64,000 bases of DNA. Source: Paenibacillus pectinilyticus (lineage in GTDB: Bacteria > Bacillota > Bacilli > Paenibacillales > NBRC-103111). Below are positions 41,502 to 51,600 of this stretch, in pieces. Within the stretch, counting starts at the first letter, position 1. Each line of letters starts with the position of its first letter. The stretch spans positions 248,001 to 312,000 of the forward strand of contig NZ_LYPC01000014.1 in NCBI RefSeq assembly GCF_001700435.1, given 5' to 3'. The translations under genes and the position numbers were made by a program. The notes beneath the pieces are model-generated. The model did not search any database, was not told where the DNA came from, and was given only the letters and a program-made list of their open reading frames with translations.

Positions 41502-43217
41502 ATGATTTTTGCAAGGCTTGTTTCCATATTTCTCGCTGTCTTGTTTCCGCTTCTCGCCATAGGATACAGTGTTTATAATTGGGGGTTGCAAGCGGTCAAG
41601 AACGAAATTACCTCATCTTATCAAGCGCAAGTAGATTTTTATCGGGAAAATTTAGAACAAGAATTACAACGGATTAGACTGTTGCAATTCAATATGTTAA
41701 ACGATTCAACTGTCAATATACTTGAGGTTGCAAACACACAACTAACTAATTATGAACAAGACATGGATTTAATCCATGTGCAAGAGCGGGTAGAATCCAT
41801 TAAATATAGCAGCAGGTATATCAGTCATGTTACAGTGCTAATGCCTGCATTAAATAAAAGTGTGAGCGATCTGAACATTCATGAGATGAGGCCATCAGAT
41901 AACACGCTTATTCATTCGGTTATGACCAATCCTAAAGATCAGATACACGAGATTGATGGTAGTTTGTGGTTATTAGTATCCTCTTTTCAGGACGTAGCAA
42001 AGGACAGTTCATCAAGATTTACAATCATTGGTGTCGAGTTATCTAAGGACTACTTGCAGCAGATGCTGCAAGAGCTTCAAATACAGCAAGGGAGCAATGC
42101 CTATCTCTTCAGCTGGAATCCACCCTTTTCCATAGTTGCAGATCAAGCCCACACGCAAGCTGATCAGATTGCCGCTATTCTTCAGTCCCACCCCTTAAAG
42201 AATTCCCCAGAAGGCTACGAATCTTTTTCCGTTGATAAAGAACCGTACGTCATGACCTATGCGTCCAGTAGCCAGCAGGGTCTGACCTTGGTGAAATCGG
42301 TTAAAACCAGCCAAATGTATAAGAAAATCAACCACTATCGTAATATGTTCGTGATCTATTCGATTACGGCCTTGTTTGTCATAAGTATTTTCACTTTACT
42401 ACTGTACAGACTTATTCATAAGCCGTTAAAGAAACTAGTTAAGGCATTCCGCCAAGTTGAAAATGGCAATATGGAAGTCGAAATAAAGCATCATAGCAAA
42501 GATGAATTTCGCCATATATTCACCCGATTTAACGCCATGATCAGTAACCTTAGAGATTTAATCGATCAAGTGTATAAGCAGAATCTTTTGATTAAACAGG
42601 CTGAGTTGAAACAGTTGCAAACACAAATCAACCCGCATTTTTTATATAACAGCTTCTTTGTTCTTCATCGATGGATTAGGTATGGATTTATCGAGGAAGC
42701 GGAATTGTTCTCGAGACATTTAGGAAACTACTTTCAATTCGTGACACGCAGTTCGGCGGAAGAGATTCAATTAGAGCGAGAAGTTGAGCATGCCCGAACG
42801 TATACTGAAATCCAGTCTATGCGTTTCTCTCGAAGAATTCAAGTGCGGTTTGAAGAGCTTCCGAGCGGACTTGGCAACATTCTAGTACCCAGACTTATTC
42901 TGCAACCCATTATCGAGAACGCCTTTGAACATGGACTGGAAGATAAACGGCAAAACGGGTTGTTGGTTGTTCATTTTCTAAGTGAATCGAACCGATTGCA
43001 CATGATATTCGAAGACAATGGGGACCAATTGGCCGATACTAAACTAGTAGTTATGAAGAGAGAGTTAATTGATTCGGAGACAATTACTGAAATTACCGGA
43101 CTTACTAACATTCACAAAAGGTTGCAGATCCGATTCGGCGAGCATAGTGGAATAAGTCATGAACGCAGCGAGCTTGGGGGATTAAAGGTTACATTAACCA
43201 TCCCAATTGAGACGTAG
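41502..43217 (+). CDS. Sensor histidine kinase, YesM type
   Basis: The 571-residue kinase opens with a membrane segment (FARLVSIFLAVLFPLLAIGYSVY), then a sensor region of about 260 residues, a second membrane segment near 282-304, a HAMP-like linker (LIHKPLKKLVKAFRQVENGNM) and the His box QLQTQINPHFLYNSFFVLHRW near 371. The ATPase part has QPIIENAFEHGLED, but the G1 box reads FEDNGDQL in place of the usual DNGxGM, which could lower kinase activity. The last motif is GLTNIHKRLQIRFG. It pairs with the regulator 15 nt downstream. Confidence 0.9.
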   Translation: MIFARLVSIFLAVLFPLLAIGYSVYNWGLQAVKNEITSSYQAQVDFYRENLEQELQRIRLLQFNMLNDSTVNILEVANTQLTNYEQDMDLIHVQERVESIKYSSRYISHVTVLMPALNKSVSDLNIHEMRPSDNTLIHSVMTNPKDQIHEIDGSLWLLVSSFQDVAKDSSSRFTIIGVELSKDYLQQMLQELQIQQGSNAYLFSWNPPFSIVADQAHTQADQIAAILQSHPLKNSPEGYESFSVDKEPYVMTYASSSQQGLTLVKSVKTSQMYKKINHYRNMFVIYSITALFVISIFTLLLYRLIHKPLKKLVKAFRQVENGNMEVEIKHHSKDEFRHIFTRFNAMISNLRDLIDQVYKQNLLIKQAELKQLQTQINPHFLYNSFFVLHRWIRYGFIEEAELFSRHLGNYFQFVTRSSAEEIQLEREVEHARTYTEIQSMRFSRRIQVRFEELPSGLGNILVPRLILQPIIENAFEHGLEDKRQNGLLVVHFLSESNRLHMIFEDNGDQLADTKLVVMKRELIDSETITEITGLTNIHKRLQIRFGEHSGISHERSELGGLKVTLTIPIET

Positions 43218-43232
43218 TGAGGGGGAATACAT

Positions 43233-44876
43233 ATGTACAAACTGTTGATTGTTGATGATGAAGAAATGATAGCAAGTATGCTTACTGACACGTTTCGAGA
43301 GATGATGGTTGGAGAAATTGAAGTATATAAGGCTTATTCCGTAGAAGAAGCGCAAGATTGGTTGGATCAGGTCAGAATGGACGTGGTTCTTTCAGACATC
43401 AAGATGCCTGGCGCTTCAGGATTAGAATTAATGGAACAAATTAAAGCGAATTGGCCATCATGTCGGATTATATTTCTCACAGGATATAAAGAATTTGATT
43501 ATGTATATACCGCCATTCAGCATGAGGGAATTCGATTTTTACTGAAAACGGTGGATGATGAACAAATTGTTGAGACCGTGCGTGAAGTATTAAAAGAAAT
43601 CAAGGATAGTCATCACAAGTTGAATTTGTTGGAGCAGGCCAAAACACAGGTGGAGAGCGCGCGGCCTTTGCTTCAGAATGAATTTTTACAAGGTTTCATT
43701 CATGGCCTTCAAGAAGTATCAGAAGATACGGACCTGTATTTGGAGAATCTTGAAATTCCACTTCGAATCGAAAATCCTACACTAATGGTCATCGGTCGAA
43801 TTGATCCGTTGCCTCCTGGTAAAGTTACGGCTATCAGAAACGAACATATTTTTGCTGTTCGGGCTATACCCGAATCCAATTTCCCACAATTACTTACCTA
43901 TTTCGGTTTTATTCTGGAACAATCGACGATAGTTTGGTTGTTTCAGGCGAATGCACGTATGGACAAGTCGGAATTGAAGAAGCAGGTCACATTAATTACC
44001 GGATCTTTGGAATATTCGCAGGCCGTTGTAAGAAATTCCATTGGGATTACCGTTTCTTTTGCCTTGCAAGGGAACTTTTTTCGATTTGAAGAAATTGCCG
44101 ATGTGTACAGGTCATTAAAGCAAATATTAAATAACCGATTCGGTTTAGGCATTGAAATGATATTATCCGATCAGCCGCTTTACCTAACAGATAACAAACA
44201 ATCCACAGTAAATAAAACCGTATTAAAGCAGTTAGCGAAATTCAAGATTCTCGAGGAACATCTGGAACTTCATAGGCAACAAGAATTTGTTGAGATATTT
44301 CAACCACTGGTGGATTGTTTGAGGGGTGCGGAGAGCCGTGATGATTTAATTGCATTGGAGATCTATTATCGTTCGGCGTCTTTACTTGCCGATTATATGA
44401 ATCGTTTCGATCTCACTCAACAAATGGAACTAACCATTGACCTTCATCGATTATTTCGCTCGGATGAACATTCCGCTTGGGATGCAGCTGTAGATTATCT
44501 GTTGCGATTCGCAGATACATTGTTCTCTATTCAGACACAACAGATTAATAGTAATACGGAAAATACCATTACACGCTTAAAGTTGTATATCGAAACGCAC
44601 CTGCACGAGGATTTGTCGTTGACCAGATTGGCTAATCTACTCTATCTGAATTCGACTTATCTATCAAAGCTCTTTAAACAAGTGACAGATCAGAATTTAT
44701 CTGAATACATAACGGAAAAGAAAATTGATAAAGCCAAGGAACTTTTGCAAGGCAGCTCAAAAAAAATTAATGAAATTTCATTGCAAGTAGGATATGATTC
44801 GCAGCAATCGTTTACCCGATTTTTCAAAAAAACGGTCGGGCAATCCCCGAATGAATTCAGAGGATCGCTTTTATAA
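43233..44876 (+). CDS. Response regulator, YesN/AraC type
   Basis: The gene begins after GAGGGGGAA and encodes 547 residues. The receiver domain has Asp8 and Asp9 in LIVDDEE, phospho-acceptor Asp55 in VLSDIKMPGASG and the Lys of RFLLKTVDD. The C-terminal AraC domain is complete (LSLTRLANLLYLNSTYLSKLFKQVTD and INEISLQVGYDSQQSFTRFFKKTVGQSPNEFR). The likely target is the promoter region of the binding-protein gene 120 nt downstream, which holds GTTAAAA-type repeats. Confidence 0.93.
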   Translation: MYKLLIVDDEEMIASMLTDTFREMMVGEIEVYKAYSVEEAQDWLDQVRMDVVLSDIKMPGASGLELMEQIKANWPSCRIIFLTGYKEFDYVYTAIQHEGIRFLLKTVDDEQIVETVREVLKEIKDSHHKLNLLEQAKTQVESARPLLQNEFLQGFIHGLQEVSEDTDLYLENLEIPLRIENPTLMVIGRIDPLPPGKVTAIRNEHIFAVRAIPESNFPQLLTYFGFILEQSTIVWLFQANARMDKSELKKQVTLITGSLEYSQAVVRNSIGITVSFALQGNFFRFEEIADVYRSLKQILNNRFGLGIEMILSDQPLYLTDNKQSTVNKTVLKQLAKFKILEEHLELHRQQEFVEIFQPLVDCLRGAESRDDLIALEIYYRSASLLADYMNRFDLTQQMELTIDLHRLFRSDEHSAWDAAVDYLLRFADTLFSIQTQQINSNTENTITRLKLYIETHLHEDLSLTRLANLLYLNSTYLSKLFKQVTDQNLSEYITEKKIDKAKELLQGSSKKINEISLQVGYDSQQSFTRFFKKTVGQSPNEFRGSLL

Positions 44877-44897
44877 AGTATTCAATACATATAACAA

Positions 44898-44960
44898 GTT
44901 GAGAAATGTTAAAAAAGTTAAAACGTGCAAAAAGAAATGATTGCGTTTTCATTGTATGCT
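44898..44960 (+). promoter_or_regulatory. Candidate promoter with repeats and cre site for binding-protein gene
   Basis: Three GTT(A/G)A-type repeats start at 44898, 44908 and 44917, about one helix turn apart, and could bind the local regulator. TGATTGCGTTTTCA at 44938-44951 is near the cre pattern. TATGCT at 44955-44960 is a possible -10. The repeats are A-rich, so chance similarity cannot be excluded. Confidence 0.4.
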
Positions 44961-44995
44961 TAATTATGTAAAAAAAAATAAAGAAGGGTGATCAC

Positions 44996-46720
44996 ATGAA
45001 ACGTAAACGATTAAATCAGTACATGATTGTTACATGTTGTCTAATGCTTTCCGTATTGAGCGCATGCAGCAGTAGCACATCATCAGAGAATTCCGCTTCG
45101 CCGTCAGCATCTTCGAAGGCGGAAAATACTACAACACCATCGAAACCCACAGCTATCGATCCATTAGGCAAGTACAGTACGCCAATTACGATTACGGCAG
45201 TTAGACGCACCGTACAAGGCCAAAAGTATGCAGATGGTCAATCCATGGACAACAATTCATGGATCAACTATTACAAAGACATGGGGGTTAATGTCAAATA
45301 TTCTTGGTCAGTGGATGCCACGCAATTCGAGAATAAAATGAACGTGGCCGTTAGTACATCGGATCTTCCGGATCTAATGCCGCAAATCACAGGTTCTCAG
45401 GCTAGCAAATTGATCAAAGGCGATCAACTCATGGACATGAAACCGTACCTGGATAAGTACCTTTCTCCATTGGCAAAACAAATTTTGTATAGCGACGGTG
45501 GCTCTATCATGAACGCTACCGTGACTTCAGACGGCAAACAATATTTATTGCCCTTGACGGCTGCTGACATGAGGGCAGATATTAAATCATTGTGGATTCG
45601 TAAAGATTGGTTGGATAAGCTCAACCTACAGGTGCCGAAAACGACGCAAGATTTCGAAAATATCGCCAAAGCATTCACAGAAGGTGATCCGGATGGAGAC
45701 GGTAAAGCAGATACATACGGGTTCGGCATTGCCGGCAAGAACAATCTGATTCTGGACTGGGGCGGCACTGACGGAGTATTTGAAATGTTCCATGCCCAAC
45801 CCGGACCATGGTGGGATGAGTCCTTGTTCTATGAGAAGGACAGCTCAGGTAAAATCGATTGGTCTGGCAACAAGCCAGGTGTGAAACAAGCGTTGAGCTT
45901 GCTTCAGGATATGTATAAAAAAGGGTATTTGGCAAAAGACTTTGGCACCGCTGATTTACCGCAAGATTTTGCTGCAGGTAAAGTAGGCATGTACATTGGT
46001 CGTTGGTGGCAAGCCGGATGGCCGCTGCCAGATCTGAAAAAGAAGGATCCGAAATCCGACTGGATCGTAGTTGGCATGCCTTCGAGTGATGCACAACCAA
46101 CAAAGCCTTATGGATACCGTCCAGGCAACGTTTACACCGCCGTGTCGAAGAATAGTAAAAATCCGGAAGCCATTGTAAAAATGATCAACTGGTATGTGGA
46201 GAAAGTATATGGTCCAAATGCGGATTTCCAGCATTTCAACAATAGCGATATTACCAACAATATGGGTGATACTGCGTTGGCTGCGCCGTTCCAGGTAATC
46301 GATCCTTATCAACAAGCGAAAGATTATGCGGCAGTTTCAGCAGCGGTAAAAAGCAAGGATCCTTCGAAGCTGAATCCATCGCAAAAACCACATTATGACG
46401 AAATTCAAAAGTATCAACAGGATCCAACTTATGTAGTAGGGTGGACAGATTGGATGAATTACAGCGGTGTTGATGGAACACCAGGTAAATATCATTTTGA
46501 GACTGTTCAGGAAAGTAACATATTGAAGAATGCCTTCTTTAATGTTCCAGATGACTTAATGGTTTCGAAAGTACCTGCTTATAAGAAAATGGCTGAGGAA
46601 ATTATGACAAAAATCATTTATAACCAGGCGCCAGTGGATGATTGGGATAAAACAGTGAATAGCTGGAACCAGTTAGGTGGAGCCGAGATTCTTCAGGATG
46701 TCCAAAAGTATGTGAAGTAA
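44996..46720 (+). CDS. Extracellular solute-binding lipoprotein, LplA-like
   Basis: The 574-residue lipoprotein follows AAGAAGGGTG and has a signal ending VLSAC (Cys24) and a Ser-rich linker. The mature protein contains WINYYKDMGVNVKYSWSVDATQFENKMNVAVSTSDLPDLMP, EGDPDGDGKADTYGFGIAGKNN (a calcium-loop-like DxDGDGxxD found in LplA proteins) and several Trp-rich parts. It feeds the LplB and YtcP-type permeases that follow a perfect hairpin. The enzymes downstream, GH98-like and GH43, point to a xylan or complex galactoside oligosaccharide as ligand; which one is unclear. Confidence 0.93.
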   Translation: MKRKRLNQYMIVTCCLMLSVLSACSSSTSSENSASPSASSKAENTTTPSKPTAIDPLGKYSTPITITAVRRTVQGQKYADGQSMDNNSWINYYKDMGVNVKYSWSVDATQFENKMNVAVSTSDLPDLMPQITGSQASKLIKGDQLMDMKPYLDKYLSPLAKQILYSDGGSIMNATVTSDGKQYLLPLTAADMRADIKSLWIRKDWLDKLNLQVPKTTQDFENIAKAFTEGDPDGDGKADTYGFGIAGKNNLILDWGGTDGVFEMFHAQPGPWWDESLFYEKDSSGKIDWSGNKPGVKQALSLLQDMYKKGYLAKDFGTADLPQDFAAGKVGMYIGRWWQAGWPLPDLKKKDPKSDWIVVGMPSSDAQPTKPYGYRPGNVYTAVSKNSKNPEAIVKMINWYVEKVYGPNADFQHFNNSDITNNMGDTALAAPFQVIDPYQQAKDYAAVSAAVKSKDPSKLNPSQKPHYDEIQKYQQDPTYVVGWTDWMNYSGVDGTPGKYHFETVQESNILKNAFFNVPDDLMVSKVPAYKKMAEEIMTKIIYNQAPVDDWDKTVNSWNQLGGAEILQDVQKYVK

Positions 46721-46728
46721 GGGTTTTA

Positions 46729-46768
46729 AAAACAGGAAGTTGTAAATTTCGATGCAACTTCCTGTTTT
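46729..46768 (+). terminator. Hairpin between binding-protein and permease genes
   Basis: AAAACAGGAAGTTG pairs perfectly (14 bp) with CAACTTCCTGTTTT. The T residues of the right arm can act as a terminator run, so the permeases are probably expressed at a lower level than the binding protein. Confidence 0.75.
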
Positions 46769-46788
46769 AAATTGAAAGAGGTGGATTC

Positions 46789-47709
46789 ATGAAGTGGCGT
46801 TCGCAGATGAAAAAAGAGTTTTCCCTATATGCCATGATTTTGATGCCAGCTTTAGTTGTGCTTGTCTTCGGTTATATCCCAATGCTCGGAATCGTGATGG
46901 CGTTTGAAGATTTCGTGCCAACCAGCCACGGATTCATCTATTCTCTTATCCATTCCAAGTTTGTAGGGCTTGATGTATTTCGTACAATATGGATATCTCC
47001 AGACGCAAAGAGTGTTATTGCCAACACGTTTTTCATTGCAGGTATGAAAATTATCGTTAAACTCGCTGTCCCGCTTGTTTTTGCGCTTCTATTGAACGAG
47101 GTCTCAAAGGGGTGGTTCAGAAAATTGGGAACGACAATCACCTACTTGCCTTTTTTTCTTTCTTGGGTAGTAGTGGGAGGCGTCCTGCTTGACTTTTTCT
47201 CGCCGCAAGATGGTGCATTCAATCATTTATTGGCCATGTTCGGTCTTCCGCATGACACATTTTTCTTTGGCACGGCGACGCAGTTCCCATTTGCCATCGT
47301 CATTTCGGACTTATGGAAAGAAGTTGGTTTTAATACAATCATTTTCCTGGCTGCTCTAACATCGGTAGACCTCACCATGTATGAAGCAGCCATGATTGAT
47401 GGAGCGGGAAGATGGAAACAAACCATTTATTTAACGATTCCCACCATTACGCCCATGATTATTTTGGTCGGGATTCTAAGCCTAGGGAACATATTGAATG
47501 CGGGGCAAGATCAGATTCTGAATTTATATAGCCCAGGGGTTTATTCATCGGGAGATATTATTGATACCTATGCTTTCAGGCAAGGCATACAGCAAGGCGA
47601 ATTTAGTATTGCAACAGCGGTTGGCTTATTTAAATCAGTCGTCTCATTCTTAATGATATCTACATCCTATTGGCTGGCAAATAAATTTACCGATTATCGT
47701 GTTTTCTAA
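46789..47709 (+). CDS. Sugar ABC transporter permease, LplB type
   Basis: The 306-residue protein has six likely membrane segments, the first at about 14-34 (LYAMILMPALVVLVFGYIPMLG), an EAA loop EAAMIDGAGRWKQT near 200 and the ending FTDYRVF. The part LYSPGVYSSGDIIDTYAFRQG matches the permease fragment at 13877. The start is next to GAAAGAGG. It pairs with the YtcP-type permease 32 nt downstream. Confidence 0.93.
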   Translation: MKWRSQMKKEFSLYAMILMPALVVLVFGYIPMLGIVMAFEDFVPTSHGFIYSLIHSKFVGLDVFRTIWISPDAKSVIANTFFIAGMKIIVKLAVPLVFALLLNEVSKGWFRKLGTTITYLPFFLSWVVVGGVLLDFFSPQDGAFNHLLAMFGLPHDTFFFGTATQFPFAIVISDLWKEVGFNTIIFLAALTSVDLTMYEAAMIDGAGRWKQTIYLTIPTITPMIILVGILSLGNILNAGQDQILNLYSPGVYSSGDIIDTYAFRQGIQQGEFSIATAVGLFKSVVSFLMISTSYWLANKFTDYRVF

Positions 47710-47740
47710 GACCGAATCGACCGATTGCGAGGAAGAGTAG

Positions 47741-48649
47741 ATGAGTTATCCAAACGGATTCCACAGTTTTGAGAACAAATCTGTTAGTCGAAAGCTTTTT
47801 GTGATCTGCAATTATTTCCTGTTGAGTTTAGGTATATTTGTTAGTTTTATTCCCTTATGGAACATATTTTGCATGTCCTTTAGTTCCAATAGCTATGTTT
47901 CGGCTGGAGAAGTTTTTCTGTGGCCCAAAGGTTTTACCATTCAACCCTACAGTTATATATTAAACAATCCCAATTTTTATCGGGCTTTATGGGTGTCCGT
48001 TGAAAGATCGGCACTTGGCATCCTAATCATGATGGCATTTACTATTCTTGCCGCATACCCCTTGTCTAGGGAAAGGAAAGATTTCAGAAGCCGAACTTTT
48101 TTTATCTGGTACTTTATCTTTACGATGTTGTTCAGCGGCGGGTTAATTCCGTGGTTTATGGTTGTGAAATGGGCAGGCATGTACAACAATCTGGGCTCGT
48201 TGGTGATCGTTCCGTCTGTTCAAGTATTTAATGTGCTAATCCTAATGAACTTTATTCGAAATCTCCCGAAGGAGATTGAGGAATCAGTCTTTATGGATGG
48301 CGCTGGCCATTTCCGGGCACTTGTCAGCATACATCTGCCGTTATGCAAGCCTGCTTTGGCTACACTAGTTCTGTTTTCTTTTGTATTTCATTGGAACAAC
48401 TGGTTTGACGGATTTCTGTTCATGAGCCGGAGTGAGAACTATCCACTGCAAACATATCTCTATACGGTGCTCACTACGCCGGATACTTCAAATATGACAG
48501 CGGATCAACTGAGGTTATTCACGAATTTGAGTGCAAGATCGATTAAAGCAGCAGAAATATTTGTAAGCACGCTGCCCATTTTCATCATTTATCCATTCCT
48601 ACAGAAGTCTTTTACAAAGGGAATGGTGCTTGGAAGCGTCAAATCGTAG
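47741..48649 (+). CDS. Sugar ABC transporter permease, YtcP type
   Basis: The 302-residue protein shows a first membrane segment near 27-47, the EAA-like loop EESVFMDGAGHFRA near 183 and the ending KSFTKGMVLGSVKS, all of the YtcP class. The ATG follows GAGGAAGAG. It works with the LplB-type protein upstream. The large GH98-like gene starts 49 nt after its stop, probably in the same operon. Confidence 0.92.
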   Translation: MSYPNGFHSFENKSVSRKLFVICNYFLLSLGIFVSFIPLWNIFCMSFSSNSYVSAGEVFLWPKGFTIQPYSYILNNPNFYRALWVSVERSALGILIMMAFTILAAYPLSRERKDFRSRTFFIWYFIFTMLFSGGLIPWFMVVKWAGMYNNLGSLVIVPSVQVFNVLILMNFIRNLPKEIEESVFMDGAGHFRALVSIHLPLCKPALATLVLFSFVFHWNNWFDGFLFMSRSENYPLQTYLYTVLTTPDTSNMTADQLRLFTNLSARSIKAAEIFVSTLPIFIIYPFLQKSFTKGMVLGSVKS

Positions 48650-48697
48650 CAAGGATTTCCTATCGCGCGAAATATCTATAAAAAGGAGCTGAATTAA

Positions 48698-51600
48698 TTG
48701 ATGATGAAACGATTTAAGGTTTTGAGCTTTTTCCTAAGCATCTTGATTTTATTACCAATGTTTTATGTGGCAGGCCCTGCAACCCACGCAAAAGCTGCAA
48801 CAATGAGAAAAGTAGTGGACAGCAACCATCCGTTATTGGTATTGCAATTGAAAATCGGTCCGAACGTTAGCGTCAATGATCCTGATTTTGCACGGGATAA
48901 TAATGCACATTGGTCGATTAAAAGAGCTTGGGCGTCGATCCCTGACGATATCAAACCTTATGTTGTTTTTGTTTTACACCCGGGACATGTGTCCCCAGTC
49001 ACCACAGCGCAATCCCGAAAATGGATGGAAGATAATTTGGCAGAAGGCGTAGACGAGAACATTCCAATGATGATTCTGTATGGCGAGCAGCCAACTAGCG
49101 GTGCCGACGGGAATGCCTGGATCGAAAGCCTTTATCAAAATTACCCGAATATGATCGGTACAGCGGTTTCAGAATTGACGAACACTGTTAACAGCGTTCC
49201 TGCGCTATTGGCCCTTGCCAGCACGTATGGCGGATACCATATCCAATCTAATCAGGAACAGAACGATGTTTTTGAAAGTAAAATGGAGAACACCTCGTAC
49301 TATAACTCGGTTAAACAAAATAGTGCTAATTTTATCTTTGCTCCCAAGACTGTCCATAATAACTTTCAATACAACAGTTCCGAAGCTTTGGGATCCTGGC
49401 TTGCCGGAGTAGCAGGCAATTGGGGAGCCTATTGGGATATTTTCGAATATTTCCAATCTGTCGGATCTCCTTTCGCCGAAGGACCTCCTGCATTTTTTAG
49501 TGCGCCAGAGAACCTTTGGGCAATGAACATGCTGGATACCTATATGCAAGGCGCAACTGTCTTTTGTCCGGAAAATGACATTTTTCCGACCATTCACGGG
49601 GATTTAACGCCAGTCTTCTATAATTCCATTCTCCCTGCCTTTCGGTATGTCATCCAACACCCCATCTCCAAATCTACGGTCATGAGCAAAATTAAGGTCG
49701 CTTACTCGGCATCCGAAGGAACCATGACCTCACTTCCGGATGCGGAAGGGACGAGAGTATCAGCATTTGACGGTTTGTATGCCAGCCAGCCTGACCCATT
49801 GGCCAGAAATACCTTGTACTTTCAGCCAAGAACAACTGGGAGATATTACGTCGTACCGCAAATCCCGATGCTAGCGGATCCATCGGTTGCGGCGCAATTT
49901 CCAAATGTATTGACTAAAAGTTCTTATACAAGTAATTTTAAAACCCGAAACGATAAATTGAATTACTTTAATAATTTGTATCCGCAGACTTATTCGGGCG
50001 ATGCATTTGCGCAAAATGTGGGCAACCAATGGCTGGTCTACAATAGCAGTTATGCAGCGAATTTTAATCAGGATGCCTTCATACCATTAAGCGCCGGCAG
50101 CAATTTTAGCGAAATTGATTTACCTGAAATGCCGTTCGGAACGTTGGCGATGATTGATGATGGAGCAAATACCCTGAGTGTTATCTTAAATAACTACAAG
50201 ACAGATCATACGCAGGATGGTTTATACCTTGGAGGGGCAACTGGGGCCGAGTTCCAGAACGCTTTCGATGAATATTCCCATAATTATAATCCTCAGGATG
50301 CAGGGCTTAAGACCACTACGATGAGAGTGACGTCATTAGTCAAGCCGTCACTGACCATATCAGGCTTTGACAAGCATTATAATTACTCGGAAAATTGGAA
50401 TCCAGCAACTCACGTGTATACCCTTACCGTTAATCACAACGGAGCTGTGAATATCCGGCTTGATAAGTCCGATAATGATGCAAGTGTTTGGACGAGAGCC
50501 GATGATGCAAGCAGTAGCGTCATATATAGCGGAACGTGGAGTCACACGACCGGCTCGACCTACTCTAGCTCAGCCACCGCTGGTTCCTCCGTCAGCCTTG
50601 ATTTTTTCGGAACATCAATTGAATGGATTGGCAACTTTGGGCCGAACGAAGGAACGGCGGATGTTTATATCGATAATGTATTGTGGGCCCCAGACTTGAG
50701 TACAATCAGCCCTACCGCGAGATTGGGTCAGGTCATTTTTAAGAAGACAGGATTAACAAACGCAAGCCATACCATTAAAGTGGTGAACAAAAGTGGTACG
50801 ATCGGAATGGACCGCTTCTCTTATATACCGGCGCAAATTCAAGGACTTTCTGACATAACCTACAATGATTTTAGCTATGCAACAGCTGCTGCGGATCAAG
50901 GGTTGTTCAGTGGAACCGACAACTGGACCATAGCTAACGGAAATATGAAGCTTCTACCGCTTACAGGACCGTTCAATGGACCGATAACGGTCTATTATAC
51001 CAATGCAAGTTATCAAGACTTTACCTATTCGGTGGATGTGAATTCAACGAAAGGAGATTCGGCTGCTATCCTGTTCCGCAGTGATCCGATAAACACGACA
51101 ATACTCAACGGTTACAGTTTGGTGCTCGACCCCTTGCAGCTGAATAAAAATAATGATGCAACCAATGAAACAGTAAAGCTTTATAAAAATAATACACTAA
51201 TCGGGAAATATGCACTTCCGCTATCAACAAACACCTGGTATACAGTGAAAATCGTTGCTACTGGCAGCACCATTCAGTGTTATATCAATGGCAGCTTGTA
51301 TATAACCGCCACAGATTCATCCTATACGTCTGGTAAAGTGGCTGTTTCCACCGTTTCAGCATCGCAAATGGGCGGGGAGGTACTGGTCGACAATGTCTCC
51401 GTCTCAACAGGAGGAAATGTCGCCTATTCAACTACTTTCAGCAATTGGAGCCAAGCATCCGGATGGAAGACGGACGGTTCCATTACTTTGCCCAACTGGC
51501 CTGTTAAAACCAGCTTCAATTATCCGTACCAATGGACGACAAGCAATGGCACATGGTCGGTAGTCAATGACAATACCATTCTGACAACCGGCGTGAATGG

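Noticed and set aside
45675-46481. Minus-strand frames inside the binding-protein gene at 44996
   Set aside because: The proteins look like reversed composition of the sense gene and no promoter or start signal is seen.
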